From Stereum hirsutum FP-91666 SS1 (Eukaryota > Basidiomycota > Agaricomycetes > Russulales > Stereaceae): a stretch of DNA of 64,000 bases. The notes under the pieces were generated by a model that had not been told where the DNA came from, made no database searches, and saw only the letters and a list, made by a program, of their open reading frames with translations. Location: the NCBI RefSeq assembly GCF_000264905.1, contig NW_006763143.1:605224-669223 (forward strand). The letters are read 5' to 3'. Shown here piece by piece: positions 11,161 to 22,043 of this stretch (position 1 is the stretch's first letter; every line of letters begins with the position of its first letter). Made by a program: the position numbers and the translations under genes.

Positions 11161-12665
11161 CTAGAAGAGGAAGACCTGTGCATGCGACGTGATTATCAGT
11201 TACATGCGATTAGGAGATATGATATGCTGGTGCGGGATGGGATGCGGCGAGGGCGTGATGCGTGTACGTACCTGGTCGACGAGTTTGCTGACGGTGCGCG
11301 GTGCGGGGTACTTGAGCTCGTCGAGGTATTTCCTAAGAAGTATGATGCGTCAGGTTACGTCCTGTAATGCGGCGCTTGCAGAATGGATAATGAAGGAAGG
11401 CTCACTTCATGGCATTCATCATAGGTGGAGGACCTGTTTCACAATGGGGATAGAAATGAGCGCCATGACCATCGCGTTCTGACAGCAGCATGGAGTGAGT
11501 GACTCGAATTTTACGCACCACAAAGCAGAATCTTGATATTCGAATCCGTAGGCGGCAACTTCGCCTCAATCTGCTGCTTGCTAACGAACCCAACCCCGCC
11601 CGTCCATCCCTCCGGCGGGTTGTTCAGCACGTAATACACCGTGAACCTCTTCGGGTACTTCTCGGCCAGCTCATCCAACTCTTTCTTCAGGAGGATGTCC
11701 TCATAGTTAACGTTCGCGTAGATGAGGCTCAGTTTCGTGAAGTCGAGTGGGTTTTTGAGCGCGGCGCGGATGATCTGGAGCATGGGTGTGATCCCGGTAC
11801 CGCCGGCGATCATGCCGAGTTCGCGAGAGAGGGAGGGGTGGTAGGTGAATTGGCCTTTGGGGCCTTTGACGCGGACTTTGTCGCCGATTTTGAGGAGGGA
11901 GACGTAGCGAGAGATGTTACCCTTTTCGTATGCCTATAAATGCGAACAGAGAATATTGAGACGCAGTTCGAACATGGTAGAAAGTCCAGGGACGTACCTT
12001 GATGAGAAGGTCGAAATGGCCGCGGTCATCGTCGCTGCTGGTGGGCGTGTAGCTACGCATGATATCCTTGCCATTGATTTCAGCAGAGACGGATATGTGT
12101 TGGCCGATGGGGAGACCAAGGATGTCATTAGGGTTGGGGAGAGCAAACCGGTAGCTAATACATGAAGTTGTGACGCGTCAATCAGCATGGGCGTACACCT
12201 GCGTGCATAGATAGAAACGAACGTACATTGCAGTATTTGGAGAAAGCTCAATCTTCTCCGTCAGAGGGAACTCTTTCCATTCCTTCGGATCGAGGACGGG
12301 CTTCTTCGCTGTGCGAGGACGCGCGTGGTGAGCGAACGGGTCGCGTTGAGATCCTCGCGTGACGAGCAGTAATGGGACTCACGAGTGCGCCCGAATTTGA
12401 AGAAAAAGAAGGCGCCGCTCGCGAGAGCAAGTGCGATAGCAACCAACTGCGTGAGTTGGTTGTTTTGGATGTCGAGGAGGTTCGATGACATGGTGTCGTT
12501 GGCGGACCGGGAGCTATCGGAGGCGTTGAGACCGAGGAGGATGAGGCTTGATACGTCGTAGCCTGCTTCACGAAGCTTGTTGCCGATAAACCAGTGTGCA
12601 CCGAAGAGGACGACAGAGAAGGAGAGGAAGGAGCCGACGAAGAGGAGTTGGGGAGTGTTTGGCAT
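11161..12665 (-). CDS. CBR1: NADH-cytochrome b5 reductase, membrane-anchored
   Basis: The protein starts at 12665 and ends at TAG 11161-11163 after about five introns; the last exon encodes only VFLF. Two hydrophobic helices lie in the first 95 residues ([19 protein letters not shown], then [19 protein letters not shown]). The FAD domain follows, with RSYTPTS as the FAD-binding RxY[T/S] motif and KGPKGQFTY nearby. The NADH domain contains [13 protein letters not shown] and ends with the LLCGPPPMM motif (split by the penultimate intron). The family passes electrons from NADH through FAD to cytochrome b5 for sterol and fatty-acid modification at the ER or outer mitochondrial membrane. Cbr1 and Mcr1 are hard to separate by sequence, so the symbol is provisional. 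The second helix has a later Met before it, which could give a shorter single-helix form. Confidence 0.85.
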
Positions 12666-13246
12666 CGTTTTAACCCCAGGTCGAACGATATTTGTAGCGG
12701 GCTGCTTTGCTAAATGTTAGCGGGCGTTCGCCGCGCGTAACTTGCCGGATCGTTCGGAAGAGCGTCTGGAAGGAGACGTTCAAGTCGATAGGGTAAGCTT
12801 ACGAGCGCGTTCGTTTACGAAGACGAACAATCTATCCACGACAAACAGCGATGTGCTGTGAAAGACAACTCTCTCGTTGCATTCGGAGCAGAGAGGCAGG
12901 TGCCACACCGCACTAACGCCACCGTAACAGCGGCAACGAGCGCCGGCGTCCTCTATGCAACGCCGGCGGTCGGCCCGGGAGGTTGACCGTCGATGGTTGG
13001 TACTCCGCTAGGGAAAGGCCTCAGCTTGACACCGAACGACCAAGTGCGCCTGCTCCCGCTGCCAGCGTCCCCGCCTGGTCCCCCTTCCCCGCCCCAGCTC
13101 ACGGCCAAGTCCCCTTCGTTCTCCAGGGCATCCCGTGCTGCTCATTACCCCGGCCTTGCACTCCCTTTGCATCGGCCTTATTCTCTTGCTTTTTTCCTCC
13201 TTTTATTATTATTATTCCACGCAGCGCGTGTCTCCCAAAGCTCCCC
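12666..13246. promoter_or_regulatory. divergent promoter region of CBR1 and the phosphatase
   Basis: This 581 bp separates two divergent start codons. The right part (13140-13246) is a long pyrimidine-rich tract with a TTATTATTATTATT run at about 13204-13217, typical of fungal core promoters just before an ATG. The frame is open upstream of 13247, so an earlier start near 13000 cannot be excluded, but the peptide it would encode looks like translated UTR. Confidence 0.45.
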
Positions 13247-15816
13247 ATGCAAGGCCGCTTACAACCCCCTCCACGTCCAGCAAAGGCTGCATCGGCAATT
13301 CGCAAGAAGGGACCGCCAGCAGGTCTGCACATAGAGACCCCCGGCATTCATGGCAATGGTCTCCTCGCACCTCCAACCGCCGACAGCTCTGCGTCCTCTG
13401 CAGCTGTCTCTCCTGCAACCTCAGAGTCGGGTTTTTCCTTTCCGCCACCTCCCAAAGGTCGAGTTCGTAACATGAAGAGTCTGTCTCTCATGCTTCCCTC
13501 CGCTCAGTCTTCGACTAGCTCCCTTGCAATTCCTCCAGCGGAAGAACCGCCGACCAGCGCTGTTCCACCACCCTCTGCAGGCCGAAGGCGCACATCTGTC
13601 TCCTCGTTGCCGGTACCCACTGCCCCAGCCTTGTTGCGTGGCGAAGAGGACGGTTCTCCCTCCGCACCCTATGTCGATGGCCCGATCGAGATTCTTCCTC
13701 GCATCTACCTCGGTGCGGCTCACAATGCCACTGACTGGGCCATGCTCCGCCAGAAGGGCATCAGGAGCATCCTCAACGTTGCACGAGAGGTAGCCTCTCC
13801 TCTCGATAGTGTCAACACACAGCAGCACCGCGGCTTCGCCTCGATGTCCGACCTTCACGTTCAGCAGGATGACTTTTACCCGGCGCACAAACTCAGCGGC
13901 CGTCCAGCCCTGTACTATCTCAAACTCCAATGGTCTCACGGTCAGTCCGACCTTGTAAAAAATGGATTCGCCACAGCCATGGCGTTTGTCGACCGTGCGC
14001 ACGAGCGTGGAGATGGCGTTTTGATCCAGTGGGTTCCTTCACACCGGCCGGCTATCATTTTCTCTTTTCCTGACCCTGCTTTTCCCGCGTTTTCGTCCAG
14101 TTGCCAACTAGGTATCTCGCGGTCAGCGACTCTCGTTATCGGACTTGTCATGCGAGCCGCTGCGACGAAATCAGCTTCCGTGCCCCCTGAGATTTGGGCG
14201 CTGAAGGGGATGCAGGGTGCTTATACCTACGTGAAGGAGAAAAGTCCATGGGTTGGACCAAACATGTCGTGAGTATTGCAATCAGCCCCTGGCGTTGCCA
14301 TCACGTGCTCACCGGCCTCTCTGGATTTTCTAGACTCATTTATCAACTCCTTGACTACGAACGCAATTTGACCGGAGGATCTTCCTCTCCAGCTGGTTCG
14401 AATCATTCTCGGACGTCCAGCGATGCGGCTGATGAGGAATGGGGCCGCCGTCGTGCCATGCTCGATGAGGCTTCGGAGCCGGAGGATGAGGATCGTGAGA
14501 ATCCAGAAATCGCACGCGAAGCTCGGGCCTTGGATAAAGCGATGGAGGATCGTGTCGTCGCTCGCAAAGCGTCTAGCTCATCGATCGGTTCAGGCATTGG
14601 GATGGGTGCCGCATGGAAAAATCGTTACGGTTCATCGCGTAAGCGAGCAGGATCTGTTGCGAGCAACGGGACTTCAAATAGCATGCTCAGCGAGGATCTG
14701 GTCGAGGAGGACGAGGAACAGGAATTGCTTGGGACTGGAGGCGGGTTCGATGCCACGAGTATCGACAATACTTCGCCGGATGTCCTGGAAGGAGCTCACT
14801 CGAGTGATGACGATCATTACGCTAGTCAAGCTACGCCCATGGCGTCCCGCCTGCAACGTCCTCAGATCGTCGTGCTACCGTCCGCTCCTGCTTCGAAGCC
14901 GTCATTCACGCTACCACCAGTTCCTTCAGGCATACGCAAGAGGGCACAAGGGATGATCGCTCCTTCGGCACCAGCTACCAAGTCCACTTTCTCGCTCCCG
15001 CCTATGCCTAAAACTGCAGCTAAGTCCTCGTTCGACCTGCCCCCGGTACCGAAAACGGCAGCGAAGTCCTCGTTCGACCTTCCTCCGATACCCAAAACAG
15101 CATCAAAGCCTTCGTTCGATCTCCCACCAGTTCCGAAGATGGCATCAAAGTCGTCGTTTGACCTCCCGCCTCTCAATACCAGTGCCGTTGGTGCAGCAGC
15201 TAAGAGGCGTCGGCCGCCACCATTAGGAATACTTCCTCCCGTTCCTCACTCGCCCATCGCGACCGTCGAATCGACGCCGTCAACATCGGTATCGTCCGCT
15301 CGTTCTATCCTCCTAGCGCAACCTCAACATTCGCAACCTCAGCTACCGCCACGCGCACGAACCGTTTCCCGGAGACCCATACCCCCACCTTTGCAGATCA
15401 TGTCCCAATCCAACTCCTCCCAAAAATCACTGCTGCTCTCGGCGGCCTCGACGTCGTCAAGTCGGAGTCACGGTAGTAGTAGCCGAAATTCCCGTAGCTC
15501 GAATGGCTCACGCAGTTCACACCAGCACCCACTCTTCACGCCATCCTCCCAGACGCTCTTTGTGTTCCCGCCCTCGCCTACGCAGCCTTCCGCGTCGTAT
15601 ATCTCGGGCTCAGCAACACCGTCGGCTATGACCTTGACGTCCAATCCTATGCCTATACCGTTTCCGACGATCTCGACGCCGAGGTTATCGAGTTTGAGGG
15701 GCCAGCAAGGAAGCAGTGGGAAGTCAAGAGGATTCTTTGGGATAACGACAGCGCCAGTGACTCCGACCACAGCGCATTCGAGAGTCGATGCGCGGGGATG
15801 GTTTGGCATGAAATGA
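13247..15816 (+). CDS. dual-specificity protein phosphatase, MSG5/MAP-kinase-phosphatase type
   Basis: Three exons (13247-14028, 14101-14268, 14334-15816) give 810 residues. After about 145 Ser/Pro-rich residues, the catalytic domain starts with GPIEILPRIYLGAAHNATDW and LRQKGIRSILNVAREV. Joining exon 1 to exon 2 creates HCQLGISRSAT, the complete HCx5R active site: the Cys-containing part is on exon 2 and the His codon spans the junction (CA|T). So the enzyme should be active. The general-acid region is FYPAHKLSG/ALYYLKLQWSH. The domain continues to LIYQLLDYE; the remaining 450 residues are disordered, acidic then Ser/Pro-rich, with a 14-residue tandem repeat. By homology it dephosphorylates a MAP kinase, probably of the cell-integrity pathway; the substrate is inferred only. 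Confidence 0.85.
15010..15177 (+). repeat. four in-frame 42-nt tandem repeats in the phosphatase tail
   Basis: Copies at 15010-15051, 15052-15093, 15094-15135 and 15136-15177 encode variants of KTAAKSSFDLPPVP. More diverged copies lie just upstream (TKSTFSLPPMP near 14976-15009 and SKPSFTLPPVP near 14895). The hydrophobic/basic pattern K-x-S-F-D-L-P-P resembles short docking peptides, so it may be a multivalent binding site; that is inference. Confidence 0.85.
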
Positions 15817-17251
15817 AGCACTACGATCATAATGCTTTACGCTTCATGACCAGACCGCCTCACTCATTTTCGCGTTTTCGTCTTCATTGGTGGATGTACA
15901 TCTAGTTCGCACGGTACGATCTGACGAGACATTTGACATGCCGGACAGTTTTCTTCGCATTTTGATTTATTTTCTCTGTCGTCACGCGCTTCACTCACTC
16001 GCACGTTGGACCTCATCCGCACTTCATTGCACTTGGCTCATCTTTTTTTGGCTTCCAAGCCTCGTTCTCCGTTTCTCGTCTCTTCGCTCGCCACATTGCA
16101 TTGTTGTACAACTCATCCTTCACGCACACGCAATCTCGCTTTCGCACCTCACCTCATCGGACTCGACATTTTTCCTTGCAGCCGTGCAACCTCACATCCC
16201 CTCACTCATCGATATTCATCTGTCATCCTCAATTCATCCCCCTTCCGTCTCACCCTTCTCCTCCCCGCTGTCCGACTTGCACTGCTGCATTTTCTCTCCA
16301 TTTCCGTTTTTTCTCCGTCCTCGCAAGCGTGTTCGTTTCATCGTTTGGCCCGAGTTTTGTTCAGTGTGTATCATTTTTTACTTCTTTTCTTTGTCCATCT
16401 ATCTTCATCTTCATCCTCAACTGATTTTATTTCTGCCTTCCGCCCCATCATCTCTCAGTCCGTCTGTCCATCTGTCCGTGCAACCATCTATTTACAGCGG
16501 CCGGTTCCGCTTCATCATCTTCATCCACCTACACACCTTCCGAGCGCCGCATCGTATCCTTCAATCGGCGTTCGAAAGTCGACTTCATTCCTGGTTCACT
16601 GGGATGTTCGACCTTGTGCTAACGCCCATGCTCAACGCGTCGCGCTCTTAGCCTTTCAATCTCGCCTTTGTCTTGTTTTCCCCTTTTGCTGTATGCATAC
16701 CTATGGATATGGATATATATGTACCTATACATTTATGTCGATCATCGCTGACATCGAGGCATCGAGGAGAGTGTTTCTTCATCTCGAGACGATTCGGACT
16801 TAGTACATATTGCCCGTGGTTCCGTAGCTTACAGTAAGCTTACAATAAGGTAAGGAATGAGGGAAGAAGGCAGCAGAGGCTTAGCGTAGCGTAGTGTGGT
16901 AATTTGTGGTGGCTCGTAGTTCAAAGGAAATATATAACAGCATGGATAGAAGGAAAGGTATACTACATTGATGTTTATTGCCCTCGTTTTTGTACGGACT
17001 TGAACGTTGAAGAGGATGGATCTAGACGAAGTGCGGACAAGTTATCCATCGGAATACTTTTGAAGCAAGGTGAAGACGAGGCGTCGTTGTTTGAGAACTC
17101 GTCACTGGCGGTAATTCCTTGCGCACCGGCCGAGAGACGTGACAAACCCGCAGGACGCCAGTTGGCCGGGAGGACCCAAGATACTGCATAGAAACGAATA
17201 GCAAGCACAGGCTAGAATAATTATGGACTGGTCGTCCTAAAGTCCAGTGAA
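15817..17251. other. 1.4 kb gap with a pyrimidine-rich block between convergent genes
   Basis: Between the phosphatase stop and the TVP23 stop. From about 15960 to 16690 the + strand is strongly C/T-rich (runs such as TTTTTTTGGCTTCC, CTTCATCTTCATCC) and, as a consequence, two overlapping frames stay open for over 250 codons. Neither encodes anything with protein-like composition or start context. It may be a very long 3' UTR or a non-coding transcript unit. Short gene-free sequence follows to 17251. Confidence 0.5.
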
Positions 17252-18538
<1,287 letters not shown>

Positions 18539-18671
18539 GGTGGTAGGGGGTATAGAGGGGTACCTTACCGGTAGCGTGTCGTGTTGGCATTCGATGAAGC
18601 GCCACACACAACAGCGACAAACAGACACCCCTGTTCTTGACTCTCATCCCTTCTCGCCTGGTTTCACTCTG
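18539..18671. promoter_or_regulatory. 133 bp divergent promoter between TVP23 and a membrane protein
   Basis: The two start codons face away from each other with only 133 bp between them, so both genes must share this promoter region. I see no TATA box. It contains GC-poor and CA-rich stretches around 18600-18625. Confidence 0.55.
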
Positions 18672-20320
18672 ATGACGGACATGGCGTCTGCTAGTGACCA
18701 GGCAGAACTTCTGCTAGACGAGTCTACTGCTCTTCTCGCTAGTCGTTCAACACCAAGTACAACGCCACAATTTGGTGTCCAACCTCCAGCGATCAATCCA
18801 CTTGCGAAACAAATTCAACGACAAGGTACTCTTACACTGGATGGAGTCATGTCATCTCCTTCGTTATCTTCTCCGGCCGAGAAAACTGCCTACAAACTGC
18901 TCGTTTGCCTTCGTCTATTGGCAATATACCAAACATTGCGCTCGGCGAAACCGGATGTCTATATACAATGGGAGGAGGACGAAGAGAGAGACAAGTCAAT
19001 TCGAGACCTCGAAACGCGAATATACCTGGCTTGGAAAGAGTTCATCGAAGAGGGGAGGGTGGGGGACGATATACATGCTTGTCTATGGACGGCATTTCCA
19101 CTAGAGGATGGAGAAGCTCCTCGTGCAAGGGGTATGTGCATAACCTACATAAGGTCAACAGACTTTGTTTTTGAGTCTCACAAAAAACCATATCACAGTG
19201 GTGGATTTCCTTGCTCTGGCAGATTCTCCACCAAGTCTGCTGTCTCATTCACTCGTGTCTCTGAGTTTTTCCCACTCTTGGAAATTTGGCCGACACGGAC
19301 CCCTGGCGAACACTCTGCTAGGCCGTCTTGCACAACAATATGACGAGCTTGCGACACCTCGGTGAGACTACCTTAACATCAACATTACAGCAATAGCCTA
19401 ACGCCCCTTCTAGAGGCCTTCATTTCATCGACTTCGTCATCCAGTTGGGATACCTTGCACTGCTGATTCACTATATCCTTCGCCCGCCGGACAGGCCTAT
19501 ACTGACTCTAAATGACCACCGCGTGGACGCGCGAGCAGTCGCCCTCATCGTATATTCATTTGCCTCAATCTGCCGTGCCTCGAGCGCGTACATAGTTCCA
19601 TCTCTTCTGGTCTTCGTCTCGTTCATCTACTGCCTCCCCGCGTTCCCATACGCCGGAGAAAGTCCATACATCTTCCTCCTCGCCTCATTGGTATTACATA
19701 TAGTATCGCTCCATCTACCCATCGCCCCTGGCCTCAATTTTATTAAGCCTCCTCGTCAAAGTCTCCCGCTGGCGACCCTCCTGTGGACGGAATTCACAAC
19801 TACGTTCAGCACGATCCTGCTGTTTTACTTCCCCGCTTTCCTGTTGGCGTCCTATCTACTCTCTATTGCGTTAGCGGACTCAATACCCCAAGGCCCTGAT
19901 CCAGACGCTTTTCGACTGCTTGCAGCGCCGATGGAAACTCGACAGGGATTCGTGGCACTTTGGATCGTTATATTCCTTCTCATCATCGTCTCCACAGGAC
20001 AACTCATCATATTCAAGTCATCCTCAATCTCGTCTGACCAGCCGAGCGATCCCTGGGATCGATATTCCAAATCTGTCGGCCTTCGTGCTCGAAGAATATT
20101 CATTCGAGCCCTTGCGGATTATTCTACTCCATATTTCTTTCCCGTACCATTCAACCTACTACAAGTTCTTCTGATCCGGTTACCTGCGGGCGTCCTACAT
20201 TGGACAGCCGGAGTAAAGCTTCGGGTAGTACATCATGCGGAAGCTGTACTATGGAGGTTTACCGTTGGTCCTATCGCGATGTTGGTCGAAGGCATCTGTT
20301 TGATTTGGAGGTGGAGTTGA
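18672..20320 (+). CDS. polytopic membrane protein, family not recognised
   Basis: Three exons (18672-19131, 19199-19361, 19414-20320) give 509 residues. The first 240 residues are soluble, with a helical stretch DLETRIYLAWKEFIEEGR. The rest has about seven hydrophobic helices, among them FVIQLGYLALLIHYIL, VPSLLVFVSFIYCLPAF, YIFLLASLVLHIVSLHL, TFSTILLFYFPAFLLASYLL and LWIVIFLLIIVSTGQLIIF, and a conserved-looking amphipathic tail with DPWDRYSKSVGLRARR. A layout of soluble N-domain plus several helices would suit a channel or transporter, but I cannot name a family and do not assign a function. Start chosen at the first of two nearby in-frame Met codons. Confidence 0.75.
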
Positions 20321-20874
20321 GCGGCACAGCCGCCACCCGAGTAACGCTTCTGTTCATTGTGAGTGTCCTACACAATAACTTGACAGAAAATCCAATGCGA
20401 TCTTGTTCTACCTCTCTTCACGGCGCTAATTTGTCCATAGCGTTTACCTTTGTGAACCTCAGGTACAACTACGCACCTTTGTTGAGAGAAGCCACAGGTC
20501 CCTGAGCATCGCCCTCGTTTCGACTATGCCGCGTCCCTCCCGCCACTCGAACCTGTACAGACAGACCAAGAGGTAGCTGCCTTGTTCGATTATCCATCTC
20601 ATGTTCTAGACGTACAGGGGCTTGGGCCACTGAAGGAGGGGTATAAAACACTAGACTGCTTTCTGCCTGAGATGGCATTGTGCTTTCCCATCCAGCTTTC
20701 CATTTTGTATCTCGCAATACAAAGCCAAGTGCCTTCACTTTTCTTTATTGAGGATTATTTGCAGCTACATCTCATCTCTTCTCCATTCTCTCCACGCTCA
20801 CCAATTGCGCCCAGGACGGCGAACACCTTCTCTCCCCAACGGCACTCTCTTCCGCACGTCATCCCCGATCGTCG
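20321..20874. other. gap between two same-strand genes; no gene seen
   Basis: About 550 bp with no recognisable protein. A pyrimidine-rich tract near 20740-20870 precedes the next ATG and probably belongs to its promoter. Confidence 0.5.
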
Positions 20875-21661
20875 ATGGCTGGTTCAGCATCCGGCCATGG
20901 CGTTGTCGAAAACGGGCGCGCCTTACGGTGTGGTACTCACGAGCACGGCGATGAGGGTACAGATGGCGTGGACTGTACCCTGACGCCTGTCGACGACCTC
21001 GAACGCGGTCTTGCTTCATGGTCAGAACCTGCAAGTGTGCCGGCCTATGTCAATCTTCTTGCTGTGCCTCCTGCCGCCATAAATCACACAAACCCTGGTC
21101 GTCAACGTCCGTCCACGTCGAGCTCCCACTCTGTATCTTTCGAAGACATGTCTGCGGCACAACAAAGCATTATGTTGCAACACCAAATATACACTGAGCG
21201 CTTCGGTGCCTTCTTCGGCGACCACGACCATGTTCAACAGAGGGTTCGGCCTCCTGATGATGCGACCCCCATTTGTTCGAGTGGACACAAGACGCGGGCG
21301 AGGATCATGTTCTGGCTTGGGTTGCGTGAGTACATTTCTCACTTTCTTTCTATTCCCTGTTTTCGCAAATTCTCTATCCTCACTAATACTTGTCCGACTC
21401 ACAGCTCTGTTCTTTCCTCTCATACGAGGCGCCTTGTTCACCGTGTGGCCTGAATCTCCTGTCAACGTGGGCGAGGCGGAAGCTATCCCCCTTGGAGGTG
21501 GTGAACGTCGGCAAGCACAACGGAGGCAGGGCCCTAGTTTTCGGGCAGTAGAGTTGAAGTGGGCTAGGCGGTGTCGTGTGGCGTTGGTTTGCTGGGCAGT
21601 AGTAATCTTCATGGTCGCCCTTGGTTTTGTCTTCAGGATAATACTCCGTTCGTCTCGTTGA
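20875..21661 (+). CDS. small predicted membrane protein, function unknown
   Basis: Two exons (20875-21325 and 21405-21661, 79-nt intron) give 235 residues. The N-terminal 140 residues are polar with a Ser-rich stretch. A hydrophobic segment spans the intron (IMFWLGLPLFFPLIRGALF), and a clear single helix VALVCWAVVIFMVALGFVF lies near the C-terminus, followed by RIILRSSR. Two membrane passes with both ends cytosolic is the simplest topology. I do not recognise the family. Splice motifs and the hydrophobic pattern support a real gene, but the start codon could be further upstream. Confidence 0.6.
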
Positions 21662-22043
21662 TAAGGACAAACAAGGACCACTACCTTTGTTTTTATCTTC
21701 TATCTTATCCCTATCTGATACTGTGCGGTGAACATTTTCTCTGGCTTAGAGCCGCGTGGTTGGTCAATGCCATAGCTCTCCTTACGTTCAACTACTGTAC
21801 TTTAGTCCTGTGGTCGTGTTGGAGGGACAATTGTAAATTGCTGTAACATTCCATAGAAGAAACAATAACTCGACCCGACTCGACAGGCTCAATTCGCCTC
21901 TCACGCAATGCGCCACCCGCGTCGCGCCCCACGTGACGAGTGGTTAAACCTTTCGCGTGCGAGTTTCGTGTGTGCGTTTGAGTTGGTCGCGTTCGAGCGC
22001 TTTGTGTTGCCTGTCCTTCTTGTTTCTCTTCTCTTACTAAATT
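21662..22043. promoter_or_regulatory. intergenic region and promoter of MPH1
   Basis: About 380 bp between same-strand genes. The sequence just before the ATG at 22044 is pyrimidine-rich (CTTGTTTCTCTTCTCTTAC). GACTCGAC and CGCGT-type motifs occur at 21880-21930; the latter (ACGCGT-like) could be cell-cycle related in fungi, but the match is imperfect. Confidence 0.4.

Noticed and set aside
14029..14100. Reading through 14029-14100 in the phosphatase, which leaves no HC in the active site
   Set aside because: Splicing at CA|GTGGGT and GTCCAG|T creates HCQLGISRSA, so the apparent loss of the catalytic Cys/His context is an intron artefact.
15887..16803. Two overlapping + strand open frames of about 255 and 265 codons
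   Set aside because: Open only because of the pyrimidine bias; no domain, no splice pattern and poor codon quality. Reported as a composition anomaly instead.
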